Shown here one piece after another: positions 1-9,814 of a stretch of DNA of 26,066 bases (positions are counted from its first letter, which is position 1; each line of letters begins with the position of its first letter). The notes beneath the pieces are model-generated. The model was given only the letters and a program-made list of their open reading frames with translations, ran no database searches and had not been told where the DNA came from. Both the position numbers and the translations under genes were made by a program. The stretch comes from Gelatoporia subvermispora B (taxonomy: Eukaryota; Basidiomycota; Agaricomycetes; Polyporales; Gelatoporiaceae). Location: the NCBI GenBank assembly GCA_000320605.2, contig KB445801.1, forward strand, positions 736,722 through 762,787. The letters run 5' to 3'.

Positions 1-215
1 ATTGTTATCTACATTTGCTACAATATGGCCCACATTGTGCTCAGAGCATGTACACTGTGCACCACCATTGTGTAGACAGGTTACCGACAATGTGCCTCAT
101 ATTGTCTATACAATTGTGAGACCACCTTGTAACAAACTTAACAAAATGGTTCACCATAGACACAACATGTTTACCACAGGTGTGGGCAAATTGTAATACA
201 ATCTTGGAGGCCACG
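1..215 (-). repeat. Interspersed repeat, copy A (inverted relative to copies B and C)
   Basis: The reverse complement of this stretch matches 11629-11773 plus 12144-12180 (copy B) and 25661-25880 (copy C) along its whole length with scattered substitutions. Shared landmarks are the GTGGCCTCCAA start, a CCACACCTGTGGTA block and the ACAAT-initiated units that end in AAATGTAGATAACAAT. The copy runs off the left edge of the window. It lies in opposite orientation to copy C at the other edge. There is no coding potential in the repeat itself; the short ORFs across it are incidental. The repeat class is unknown (possibly a non-autonomous element or the edge of a satellite array). Confidence 0.85.
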
Positions 216-289
216 CCTGGCCTGGGACCCCGATCTGGATATGTTATGTCATGGACTGTGCAGAGGTATGTCATGCTGTACTATTGCTC

Positions 290-1223
290 ACTGTCAATGG
301 GAATCCATAAGCAGAGTGGGCGGATTGATGATGTGTAATTCTTCAATTTCCAATGTAAATGTGTGCCCCCCCTTGATGACCCAGTGTAATATGGTCATGA
401 CTACCTTTACAATGGTGCCTTGGAGCTTGCGTTCAATATCTGACAGCAGGAGTTTGTTTTCTGTCTTGTTATATGCCAGCGGTGGTTAATAGATATAAGA
501 GTTTCTGGCAGCAAGAGTATCTTGGGCACATATGGCGTCGGGGTGCTTGCATGGGATGGCACAAATAGAGTTTGCTACATTCTGTTATTAGCAGATATGC
601 TCGTTGCCATGGAAGTTGATAAACATTAGCTACAGATCAATTTTATATATGCGTCATTGTTCATTAGCTCATTACTGCGTGTGGAAACTGACGGTGCCAG
701 CTGAGCAACACTAAGTGGGTGGTCACTATTAGCAGGTATTATAACAGACATTGTACCATGAAAAGACCATGTCAGATTTTAATGCAGTTTAGCCTGTCTA
801 CTAGAGAATGCTTAATAGGTAGCAATATCGGAAAGGAATCACTTATTGTGGTGCAGACAGATGTGACACCTTGGATGGTGTTACCAAACATTGAGCAAAA
901 ATGGGGATTGTACAGTCTGGTTACAAATGCAGTGGCGGTGTGCACTTCCAACGGCTTGTTGCAATGTATGTGACTGTTCCATGATCCACATGTGTGCAGA
1001 AAAATTGCTGTGGGCGTAGTTTACCAACAAACCATATGTCTGCTAGTTGCCCCGATACGCAATCAATGAGAACATCACAACTGTTTTTGGGGTTAACTCT
1101 CCACTCTACTTTTAAAGGTAGGCCTTTATTGCCGAGGGACCAGTCACTATTTGCGGCATTGTGAGCAATGTGAGCAATAATATCTACAGCTCGGGATTGA
1201 GAGTTTGTCATTTGGTGAAACAA
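290..1223 (-). pseudogene. Possible decayed coding region, unrecognised
   Basis: On the minus strand several protein-like stretches occur in series, in shifting frames: a 100-residue ORF at 1223-921 (containing QLADIWFVGKL) and shorter helix-like stretches around 500-300 (for example KLQGTIVKVVMTILHWVIKG). They are separated by stops and frame changes. They could be exons and remnants of one minus-strand gene that also includes the 1856-1449 ORF, or chance ORFs. I do not recognise any family, and I could not place splice sites that join them convincingly. Confidence 0.2.
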
Positions 1224-1448
1224 CTCAGTATTATCTGGAAATTATTGAATATTTGGTGGTTGCAGGCATACGTGTAGGAGAAAACATACTTGCTCTGTGG
1301 CAAATTCTGGATGTTGGCAAGTACACCCCCTGTCATAGTAACAGTGAGCGGTGTTAGTGAGAATGTATTTAGAATGCGCATCAGATCAAGTGAGTTGATA
1401 ATAGAGACATCTTGGGGCGGTCACATGAGGATTCCGCAGTTGATTCAT

Positions 1449-1856
1449 TTACTGATATAACTGTCCAAAGCTGACAATGAGAGGGTGACCAGCAAAGACA
1501 AAATAGCTCCAAGGGTGTGTGCGTGCATGTGAAAGTGAGTGGAGGTATGATGTGAATCTGTCTGGAAGTGACAAGGAATATGTATCATGTGTACTAATGT
1601 AAGAAATGGTTAATGATATATGACTTGGCATGAACTTGATATTAGTGAGCTTGGCTGGTTTTGGGTAATAGAAGATATGCAGTTGAGCAAATGCGTGAAC
1701 TTCACGACGCAGCCTGGTTGAGGTCTCTATCATGTTGTGAATGGTATTGTGTAGCATTTTGGTGGTCAATGATTGAGAACGGCCAGGCAGCTGGTTCATA
1801 TGCGGCAAAGGAGTAGTAAATACCAGTGTGTGCACAAGCATACTGTGCATAACCAT
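1449..1856 (-). CDS. Hypothetical protein fragment, 135 residues
   Basis: This is an uninterrupted minus-strand ORF, long for this AT-rich, stop-rich part of the window. The translated composition is protein-like, with a stretch of alternating hydrophobic and basic residues in the middle (around TRLRREVHAFAQLHIFYYP) followed by KPAKLTNIKF. There is no signal peptide or clear membrane segment. It ends at a stop just before a further set of minus-strand protein-like fragments (1223-290), so it may be the surviving exon of a decayed gene rather than a complete small gene. No family is recognised. The first ATG is used as the nominal start, but an internal Met about 20 residues in is equally possible. 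Confidence 0.3.
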   Translation of the reverse strand: MVMHSMLVHTLVFTTPLPHMNQLPGRSQSLTTKMLHNTIHNMIETSTRLRREVHAFAQLHIFYYPKPAKLTNIKFMPSHISLTISYISTHDTYSLSLPDRFTSYLHSLSHARTHPWSYFVFAGHPLIVSFGQLYQ

Positions 1857-2008
1857 TTGACTAAATGGTTATTTTTAAAATTCTATATGTACAGACAGTG
1901 CTCATACATCAGAATTTAGATTAACAATTGGCTTACAAGTAAACAACATAATCCTTGAGATCAGAAGTGAAATAGTTTGTCAAAGAATAGAAAAAATAGC
2001 AAAAAAAC

Positions 2009-2092
2009 ACCCAAGTTAGGAATTAAATCCTCAATCTCCAGGTAAAGAGTTTATATAAGCAGCACAAATAAGCGCATAACCACTGCACCATA
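2009..2092 (-). repeat. tRNA-like / SINE-like segment with A and B boxes
   Basis: Read on the minus strand, this stretch contains an A-box-like GGTGCAGTGGTTA (2077-2089), whose flanks can form a 4-bp D-arm (GTGC with GCGC), and a B-box-like AGGATTTAATTCCT (2018-2031), followed by a T-rich tract (seven T on the minus strand, 2001-2007) resembling an RNA polymerase III terminator. The A-to-B spacing is somewhat long and I could not draw a proper acceptor stem, so this is not a functional tRNA. A tRNA-derived SINE head or a decayed tRNA gene would fit. It lies about 100 bp outside the left end of the DUF6589/helicase element. Confidence 0.35.
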
Positions 2093-2197
2093 GTATCATA
2101 GTATATTGCTCTAGCAAAGTCAATATATTGCTACATAGGCTCTTATGCCGCCAAATAGTATTTTGGCTCCCAGTTCAGTCTTTAGTGAAATAGCCCT

Positions 2198-2330
2198 AAT
2201 ATAGGCTCGTCCCCAGCCTTTCGGTGTTTGAAACTCCGACAAGTGCTCGCTCACAAACACTGAACGGCTGGGCAAATTGGACGCCATTCACCCCAGTTCA
2301 ACTGTGGGAACACAGACTTCGTGAAATCGT
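2198..2330 (+). repeat. Left inverted terminal arm of the DUF6589/helicase element
   Basis: The outer 11 bp (2198-2208) and inner block (2268-2330, containing CTGGGCAAATTGGACGCCAT) are the reverse complement of sequences at 8920-8930 and 8706-8768. The arm is about 133 bp, shorter than the right arm by about 90 bp. It lies 118 bp beyond the original stop codon of the DUF6589 gene. Confidence 0.75.
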
Positions 2331-2448
2331 GTTCTTGTGTCTCTGGCTCCGCTGCTTCATCCACTCTAATATATACTGTCCCTCTATCTGACTGATCTGT
2401 TCAAATATATAACCAGTGTATTGCCCTTCTACTCTACCGGCACGACTT

Positions 2449-5400
2449 TCACGTGAGAAATGAGACCTCAGTACTACTGTCCATATTCAGTGCTACATCC
2501 TTGGCACTGTCTAATGAGAAATAGACTTTCTCCCCGTCCTCAAACGAGCCACTAGAGTCACTATTGGATTCTGATATCGCATCTGCATCTGCTTCTAGAG
2601 CTCCAACGCTCTCAACCTCTGGACCGACCCAGTCTTCATCCTCACTCAGGCTCTGTCCCGCACTTGCTGTCTAATCACTTGCAGGATACTTGGCACCAAC
2701 CAGCGGTTTCAATACCAGACGGTCTTGCAGATCCTTGAACGTGGCATTGAAATCCTTGAGGGCTGAGCTAAGATGTGACAGGCCAACTGTAACCGCGTTT
2801 GGCATGGCACCATTGTCAACATCTATAATTCGCCCAGGTGCCACTTGGTAAACCTCATGATTTTGTAGTGACCGGATCAGCTCCGTGATGTCTCGGTAAA
2901 GATCTGGGCTCTTGTGTTTGCTACCTTGCTGAGATCCCAGAGTCGTGTTCATTTGTGTCGCCAGCTTGCAGAGTACATCAATGCACGGGGTGATCATAGA
3001 AAGCTAGTCCCATGATGCATTACTGCCGTGAGCCTTGTATATTATCTATCGTGTTCTCGGGTCAGCTATAAGTACAAATTCACTCGGCCAGGAGTACCTT
3101 GGTCCAGACGTTTAGATGCTCTTGCATAAGATCGACCTCCACCCATGCATTGTCGTGGCCAGAAGGATTGACGAGCCAATTCTTGATGATAATGTTTCTG
3201 ATCAGTCATTCTTCTTCAGTTATTGTCACATTTGAATACAATTGTACATACCTTAGGTCCTTTGGCCATACATAAGCCATGTTATGCAATAAATGCAAGA
3301 CCTTATGTGCATACTTGGTGCGACCACATCCTCGGAAGCCCAATGCCCAGAACTTGAGCACGAGTATGATCCGTCCCGAGTTACCTACCTTAATAGCATT
3401 CGTGAATTCACGTAGCATGAGGGCACCGTGCATGAACAGAACACCATTCTCAAAGAGTTCATTACCGTCTGTTGGTCGGAAGGGCGCCGGCTCAGATTGG
3501 GATGTCTGGTAATGCTCATTGCCTCGTCGTTTGGCCTCGTGTGCACCTCTAAGCTTGCTCACGACTTGCAAGTTAGCAAATTGAGACACAATGAGCCCCG
3601 CATGAGATTTGAGCTGCTCAAAGGTGACGTTCTCTGTATACTCTTCTAGACTTTTGCATGACACCACAAGCCCCAAGCAGTAAAGAACGCGACCATATAG
3701 CGACACAAATATTAGATCTCAACAGACACAGAATGGGAGTAGCGAGCTCATCACGATGGGTTTGCGATCGAGGACTGTGTTATGAAATGACAATGAACCC
3801 AGATTGCGAGCTGGATTTGAGGACCCGTAGAATAGCTCCATTAATCTATGGGTTGCTGCCATCTTGTAATGAAACAGGCCAGGCATTGCAATGACCCAAA
3901 GGAAAGAGTTGTTGATTGAATTATGGCCAATTCGATTAAGAGCAATGGACCGTAGGCGTGCGATGGAGAGCTGATCACCTGCGGTGATCATGATGTGATC
4001 GGCAAATCCAGGGTTACGCATATCATACCCTAGCTCATGCATGATTGTTTCAACAACTTCTGCATTCCCTGTGATTGAGGACTCGTCGATATGCATGGCA
4101 GATAGGGGGGTATATCCCCGTCTTGTGAAGATCAATCTTGTCGACAGTTGCAGTGCTCTGTGTGAGCTCATCCAGGTTCTTCTTGAAGCGCGAGAAACCA
4201 GTACCTCCATGGTCAATTATTATTTGCAAAATGTTACATACCAGAGCCGTCTCCAGACGAAGACTTTCTGACAGGGACAAGAGTACATTATCGTGAGCCA
4301 ATGGTGGAGCCATACTGAACGAGAACATCAGCGCAGCCGTGCTCATGGTGTCTAAGGTAGCGCTAAAAAGAGAAAATGCGGTGACACATGTCTCATTTTC
4401 CTGGGAATCCTTGCGACCTAGGATTTGTTCGGCAATGCGCAACATGAAGTTGATGTTGTCATACGCCATACCGAGAAACTCCTCTTGCACATGTTGGTGA
4501 ACAACACGACAACATGCCTCCAATAAGCGCCTGAGAAGTCCAATGTGACTTAAGCTCTTTGACTTGACTGACGTGCTCGCATGTTCCGACTCTGAAGTGG
4601 AGTCACTTCGACTGCTAATAGAACTCGGCAGCTCATTTGCTTCACTATGGTAATCACTGACATGGTCTTTGGGATCCAAGAACGTCTCCGGCATCTTGCT
4701 GATATCCCAATCTGCGTCCGGCTTGTCCAATCTCCCAGGGCTTCCTAGATCATCTAGCCCGACTGCTTTTACATGGCCCCAAAGAGCGTCTTTGTCAACT
4801 CCCATATTGCTCATGGTGGCCTCTTGTACTTGAGCCAATTCTTCTCCTTCATCAGATTGCGCTTTCTCATTGCCAGCCTTGGTCTCATTGTTATCGTTGC
4901 TTTCTTCTGCCACCTCATCTATCTCACACTTTGCAGTTGACCTCTCTTCACGCGTGCCTCCAATAGTCATTGGATAGCTGCTGCACAAGCCGACATGTGA
5001 GAGCACATTTATCACTTGTCGCTATGTGCCAGAGACATATGCATACAATCCAAGCACTTGTCGAGTGTAGCTATTCTTCTGGCTTCGCGCTCCCAGGCAT
5101 ATCAGGCACGCCATTATGATGCACTGCAGTTTTATCTCCGTCAGCACCTTTCGCGTACTATCAATATGACCAAACTCACATTTTGCTTGCGTATAAGGGC
5201 ACTGGCACTGTGGACTCTTTTCTGCTTAGCTGCCGTGCTGAACGATATCAACAAACACAGGAGTGTTGGACAAAGATCGGACACTTGTGCATGCATCCTG
5301 CGTAGACTGAAGTCCAATGCAAAGTTCTCATTGATTACCATCTTGCTCGTTTGAAGAAAGCCATCCGTCGTGGTAGCGCGGCCCTCTTGCCAGAGCATCA

Positions 5401-5926
5401 CCTCTATATGTTCAATCGCCTAGTCAGTCACTGTGTTGCGTGCTGTCTGGCTGTTATCTGACAATGTCCAGTTTCCCAAGACGTCAGATACACGTCCTGG
5501 AACAGAGAAGAGGCCCCAATAGCGATTGTGTCCACGGTTGTTCCTTGGATTAGAGACATAGAGAAGCAAGTCTCCAAACGTTAAACCGTGTGCTTTCAAT
5601 TGGTAAACAACTCCCCTGAACACTTCTTCATTGCGCTGACACATTTCTTCCTCAGCTTTACGCTGCTCTTTGTCTTGGCAACGTAACCGATACTTGAGCC
5701 GTTTCACCTGTATAGCTTTGACCCGCTCTGCTCGTGTTGCTCCACAAATTGGTGAACTGAATGGTGTCAAGCGGCTTCCCACAGAGTTGACAGGCGAGGC
5801 TGGGCTATTTTTTGGTAAGAAAGTATAAAGAATCAAGTTCCCCAGTGGTAGTTCATCCAGTTCATCAAGTTCGTTCAGAGAGGTGAGCGGCAAGAGCTCT
5901 GAGTAATGGGTGTTTGCAGCTGACAT
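2449..5926 (-). pseudogene. DUF6589-family protein (candidate transposase-like protein), inactivated
   Basis: Reading from 5926 downwards, the model is four exons: 5926-5180, 5123-3252, 3197-3098 and 3045-2449, with introns of 56, 54 and 52 nt whose GT/AG ends and phases restore the frame; about 1,104 codons. The N-terminal part (exon 1 and start of exon 2) resembles the conserved region preceding DUF6589 in mushroom proteins (FLQTSKMVINENFALDF, then LSHVGLCSSYP). An acidic Ser/Glu/Asp linker follows, then the DUF6589 domain from about residue 465: AYDNINFMLRIAEQILGR, HIDESSITGNAEV, ITAGDQLSIARLR, GLFHYKMAATHRLME, TVLDRKPIV. The C-terminus is an acidic tail after a helical region. Breaks: in-frame stops at 5420-5422, 5022-5024, 3719-3721, 3004-3006 and 2671-2673, plus one frameshift at a run of six C (4105-4110). 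The original stop appears to be at 2449-2451. Biochemical function of the family is not established to my knowledge. A transposase role is inferred from the D, GD and HxxME pattern and from the inverted repeats. Confidence 0.8.
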
Positions 5927-6044
5927 CAGAATTTTGACTAGCAGAAGACCTCTGTTTACCAGTGACCATGGGGCTCACTCGATCACATCCATTCCACAGC
6001 CACATGGTGAGCACGGCCTTCTAACTCTTTGCGCTTGACTCGCT
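5927..6044. promoter_or_regulatory. Divergent intergenic region between the DUF6589 and helicase genes
   Basis: This 118-bp spacer separates the two start codons, so it must hold the promoters and both 5' leaders if the starts are right. No TATA box is visible. Partial inverted similarity is present between CATGGGGCTCAC near 5968-5979 and CATGGTGAGC near 6003-6012, which might be a shared operator-like site. That is a guess from sequence symmetry alone. Confidence 0.4.
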
Positions 6045-8512
6045 ATGTCTATTATGTATTCTACTCGTGCTCTATTCAAACAGTGGAAACCGCGACTCGA
6101 ACATGCTGCACATACATGTCCAATCATATCACAAGAAGAGCTCGAGCGTCTTGCATGTTGTATGTGTTTAGCGTATGGCTGGGGTAGCAATCCACGCCCA
6201 TTTCAGATGGACAGCATCAAGGCACAGCTAGAGGGCTCAGATGCAATTATTCAGGCAGCTACAGGGTCAGGCAAGACAGCAATAGCAGCTGGGCCTCACC
6301 TTTGGGATGGAGTACAAGGAAGGATCACTATCATGGTCTGCCCGTTGCTGGCACTTGAGGAAGAGATGGTATGTCCTTGAACTCGTTGTCGCTTGGAAAT
6401 CCTTGCACTTACTAGCTCTGTTATTACAGGTGAACACCGTTCGGGATGAGTTTGGGATCTCAGCAGTCGCTCTGAATAGCATCAATGGTGCTTGTAGCCC
6501 TCATGTAGTCAGCCGCATACTCTCTGGGCAATACCAAGTTGTTCTAGTCTCACCTGAAATGCTTCAATCTCGCACATTCATCAACCGCTTCCTTTGCAAC
6601 TCACAGTTTACACATCATGTCTTCTCAGTGATTGTCGATGAGGCACATTGTGTCTCACACTGGGGGGCAAATTTTTGCAAGAAGTACGCCAGTTTCTGTG
6701 TTATTTGAGCCTTTCTTCCCCGTGATGTTCCTATGATTGCGGTCACAGCTACTCTCATAGCTTGTGTCAAAAAGGATCTGCTCTCGAAACTGCACTTCGG
6801 CAAGTCCGGCTACGTGGACCATAATGCCGGGAACAACCGCCCAAATGTGTCTCTTGTTGTGCAGGCTTGTGAACATCCTCAGAACTGCTATCGTGACCTC
6901 AACTTCATCATTCCCCAACACATCCAAGATGCTCGAGATGTACCTAAAATGTATGTGTATGCTGATAATATTAAAACTGGTGGGGAGATTGTTGATCACC
7001 TTTAGTTCCTGCTCTAATTTTGCAACCCAGCACTCGCAAGTGCAGGTCTCATACGGCCATTCAATGCTGCTCTCTCCCAAGACTACCGGCAAGAGGCAAT
7101 GGCAGCCTTTCGGCGGAATCCAGAACCTGGACTAGAGAAGCCTGTCATCCGTATCCTTGTGTGTACAGATGCAGCGGGTATGGTGAGTACTGGAATGAAC
7201 GATCTTGATGTATGATACCACTCACACAATTGTCAGGGATGCAATGTGCCAGATGTTGATCTCGTCGTTCGGTGGAAGATTCCCGTAACACTGTCCAACT
7301 GGATCTAGTGAGCTAGATGAACGGCACGTGGAAGAGGACGTATAGGACTGGCAGTTCTCCTTGTGGAGCGGTCCGCCTATTCAATTAATCTGAGTGCAGC
7401 TGAGGGCCAAATGTTAGTGAAAATTCAACAGCCAAGCAAACAAAAATCGAACAACGTTTGCATAAAGGGGCCGGAGGACTATGCAAAACTCCATGATTCA
7501 TTGTGCGGCAGCTCAAGATGAAATGATAGCATATCACCTTTGGCTGTCCAGCTGCCAATTGATACTGACGCACCTGACGAAGGACTGCTGGCATTTGTGC
7601 AGATCACACTTTGTCGTCGTCAAGTTTGGAGGACTGTGTTCGAGAGTCAAGAGGAAGGTAAGTTGCGTATTGGTCTTGTAGTATCCGGAGCTCACCAACT
7701 GCACAGCGACATCCGTGCCGTGTTGCGATATCTGTGATCCATCTTTACTTGATCGCACACGCCCCTCACAAATCGCGATATCGAAATCAAAGCCACTGCC
7801 TCGAGGCCAACCATGTGCAACAGTACAGTGTGCACTAGAAGCTTGGTGTGATAAGGTGTGGAATAACCAGCATGGGCACTCACACTACGACAGCACAGCG
7901 ATTCTCGACAACTCAACCATCGACTTACTGAGCTCTATCGGGGCTGTTAGCCGGGAAGTATGTGCCAATCTCCTCCAAGACTCTTGGATATGGTGGAATC
8001 AATATAGCGAACAGTTGCTGGGATTGCTGAAGAGCCTGCAACATCGTTTTATCTCTCGTGAGAACACAAAAGGGAAAAGACGTGCCACTGGGGCAGTGGC
8101 GTCACAGAGCAAGGCTGATCTAGCTCCTATGACAAAGCACATTAGGGGGGAGAACACTGATAGGGCTGCCTCCTATGCGTCCGGGTCTCGTCAGCCACAG
8201 TTCGTGCCCTGGGTTCCCCCAATAGCTCCGCCCGCAAGTCCCTTTGGACATATTGCCTCCCCAGCTTATGCAGTCAATATTGGGCATCTCCCGGCTTGGG
8301 TGTATGAGCCTGTACATGCACCCCCGAACACCCCATTCGTGAATGATATATGAACGTATGGTCCAGCCGGCACTATGTCGACTTCACCAACAGTGCCGCA
8401 TGCTTGTATGTCCTTTGCGCAGACAGAGATGCTGAGACCCAAGAATTGGAACACTGTACCGTCAGCGAGAGATCGTGGTGGGCGGCGGAGCCATGCTCGC
8501 AAACGCAGGTAG
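6045..8512 (+). pseudogene. RecQ-family DEAH-box DNA helicase, inactivated by stop codons
   Basis: The model has exons 6045-6368, 6430-7182, 7237-7657 and 7707-8512 with introns of 61, 54 and 49 nt; all splice phases agree, giving about 767 codons. Motifs in order: Q-like FQMDSI (53-58), Walker A AATGSGKT (71-78), LLALEEEM, Walker B DEAH (178-181) followed by CVSHWG, motif III AVTATL, LVCTDAAGMGCNVPDVDLVVRW (motifs IV-V; split by intron 2), motif VI region directly after LSNWI (382), a downstream Cys cluster CCDICDP typical of this fungal group, and a basic tail ending RKRR. A RecQ helicase unwinds DNA 3' to 5' in the nucleus. Here eight in-frame stops occur at 6706, 7003, 7015, 7306, 7309, 7318, 7519 and 8351, three of them inside motif VI, with no frameshift anywhere. 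The stop at 8351 is judged premature because protein-like sequence continues in frame to TAG at 8510. The gene is head-to-head with the DUF6589 gene and inside the same inverted arms. Family assignment is firm; a role in element mobility is inferred. Confidence 0.88.
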
Positions 8513-8705
8513 GTGGAGGAGTGGTCCATAAGTCGGGAGTTGGGGAGCCATTCTCGGGTAAAGCAGAGGGATTTTTATTATTAGCGGGTGTAGGAGGTAT
8601 AGGAAAGAGTAATACATGGCAATATACGAGCTCATATGAGGCAGTCCGAGTACTGAAAGCCGAGAAAAGTGCAATAAAGCATGCAGTCTTCCAAAGAGGA
8701 TGCGC

Positions 8706-8930
8706 GCGATTTCACAAAGTCTCCACTCCCACGGTTCAACTGGGGTAAATGGCGTCCAATTTGCCCAGTCGGTAAGAACACGTCTTCCTCTTTCAAACTT
8801 AGTAACCTTTCACGGAAGGAGCTCTCCTAGCGAGTTGCCATATAGAGAACAGCCTTGAGGTGCGCAAAGAGGAACGACACGTCCGTTCGACTGGCTAGCG
8901 AGTCAGCCCTAATACAATAGAGCCTATATT
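8706..8930 (-). repeat. Right inverted terminal arm of the DUF6589/helicase element
   Basis: This arm is about 225 bp. Its inner 63 bp (8706-8768) and outer 11 bp (8920-8930, GAGCCTATATT) mirror the left arm. The stretch between these blocks (8769-8919) is about 90 bp longer than its left counterpart, so one arm has had an insertion or the other a deletion. A second short symmetric sequence, AGCCCTAATA, occurs at 8905-8914 and also at the left end (2192-2201). Confidence 0.7.
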
Positions 8931-9059
8931 GTGTATAGCTGTACGATGTGAGCCACATTGTTATAATTTGGGCCCACAAAACAACGATAATAATATTGTG
9001 AGACTAGAAAATGAGAGACAACATTAAACCCAATACTATTCTAATTTACATTTTAGCAA

Positions 9060-9744
9060 AAGAATTAGTACAATTTGGTACCAAACAGGTACTATATCAG
9101 TATAACCTGGATCTATGTGTTCACACTATATTTACAATCTGGGTTTACATTCTACAACATTAGTACCTGTGTCTATACTTTTACAATATCTGTATAACCT
9201 AGGTTCATGCTTTTACAATATTAGTACAACCTGGGTCTATGCAATTACAATCTTAATACTATATGGGTTCACACTTCACAATATTAAGACATTCTGGAGT
9301 TACAACTTTACAATATTAGTATAATCTGGGTCTACGCTTCTACAATATTAGTATAATTTGGGTCTACATGTGTACAACATGTTACAATGTGGGACTACAC
9401 TCTCACAATATCAGTACAACCTGGGTCTACATGTATACAATATTAGTATAGCCTGGGCCTATGCTTCCACAATACTAGTAAAAGCTGGGTCTACTCTTCC
9501 ACAATGTTAGTGCAATCTGGGTCTATATATGTACGACATTGGTACAATCTGGGCTTATAATGCAATAATATACTTATAATGTGCTTCCTACTCTCTTACA
9601 ATATATCTACAACGTGAGCCACAACTATATACAATATATATACAATCTGGTTTCTCAGACCTACAATAAAGCATACAATGTGATATCTCAGACTCACAAT
9701 ACACTTGTACAACTAGGTCACATAAGACACACAGGGTCCATCAC
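9060..9744 (+). repeat. Degenerate 32-bp minisatellite, about 20 units
   Basis: Successive units of 29-35 bp, most often 32, follow the pattern ATTAGTACAACCTGGGTCTA then a variable stretch ending TACAAT. The best preserved units lie around 9219-9490 (for example ACAATATTAGTATAATCTGG at about 9311). Toward 9600-9740 the units change to ACAACGTGAGCC- and ACAATGTGA-type cores, resembling the 33-bp units of repeat copies A-C. There are no long open frames. The array sits between the right arm of the transposon and the first recognisable codons of the RNR relic. Confidence 0.75.
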
Positions 9745-9814
9745 AAGTATGGGCTATCATACAACAATATTAGGAACACGGCTACTACCTATTGACTAAT
9801 ATCTCTCTTGTAAT

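Larger units (their letters stand above)
2198..8930. mobile_element. 6.7-kb TIR-bounded element carrying divergent DUF6589 and RecQ-helicase genes
   Basis: The two ends match in inverted orientation. An 11-bp perfect outer match (AATATAGGCTC at 2198-2208, complement at 8920-8930) is followed inward by diverged sequence, then by a 63-bp block (2268-2330 against 8706-8768) in which I count 54 identical positions by eye. Between the arms lie exactly two large genes, pointing away from each other from a 118-bp central spacer: the DUF6589 gene on the minus strand and the RecQ-like helicase on the plus strand. Each gene's 3' end stops about 120-200 bp short of an arm, so the arms frame the pair tightly. 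No convincing target-site duplication could be identified. Both genes are inactivated, so this copy is dead, but an active copy elsewhere in the genome is plausible. That this is a DNA transposon is inference from the inverted ends and gene content. Confidence 0.7.

Noticed and set aside
2077..2092. Functional tRNA gene
   Set aside because: A and B boxes are recognisable but no acceptor stem or credible anticodon arm can be drawn.
3279..4271. Plus-strand ORFs across the DUF6589 gene
   Set aside because: The minus strand carries conserved motifs throughout; these are antisense shadows.
8350..8748. 132-codon ORF with GVGGIGKS resembling a P-loop
   Set aside because: It starts in the wrong frame over the helicase C-terminus, the glycine-rich motif falls in a purine-rich stretch, no other NTPase motif follows, and the ORF runs into the right inverted arm.
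9060..9744. CRISPR-like array
   Set aside because: Units are contiguous, diverged over their whole length and lack identical repeats alternating with unique spacers; the window is eukaryotic.
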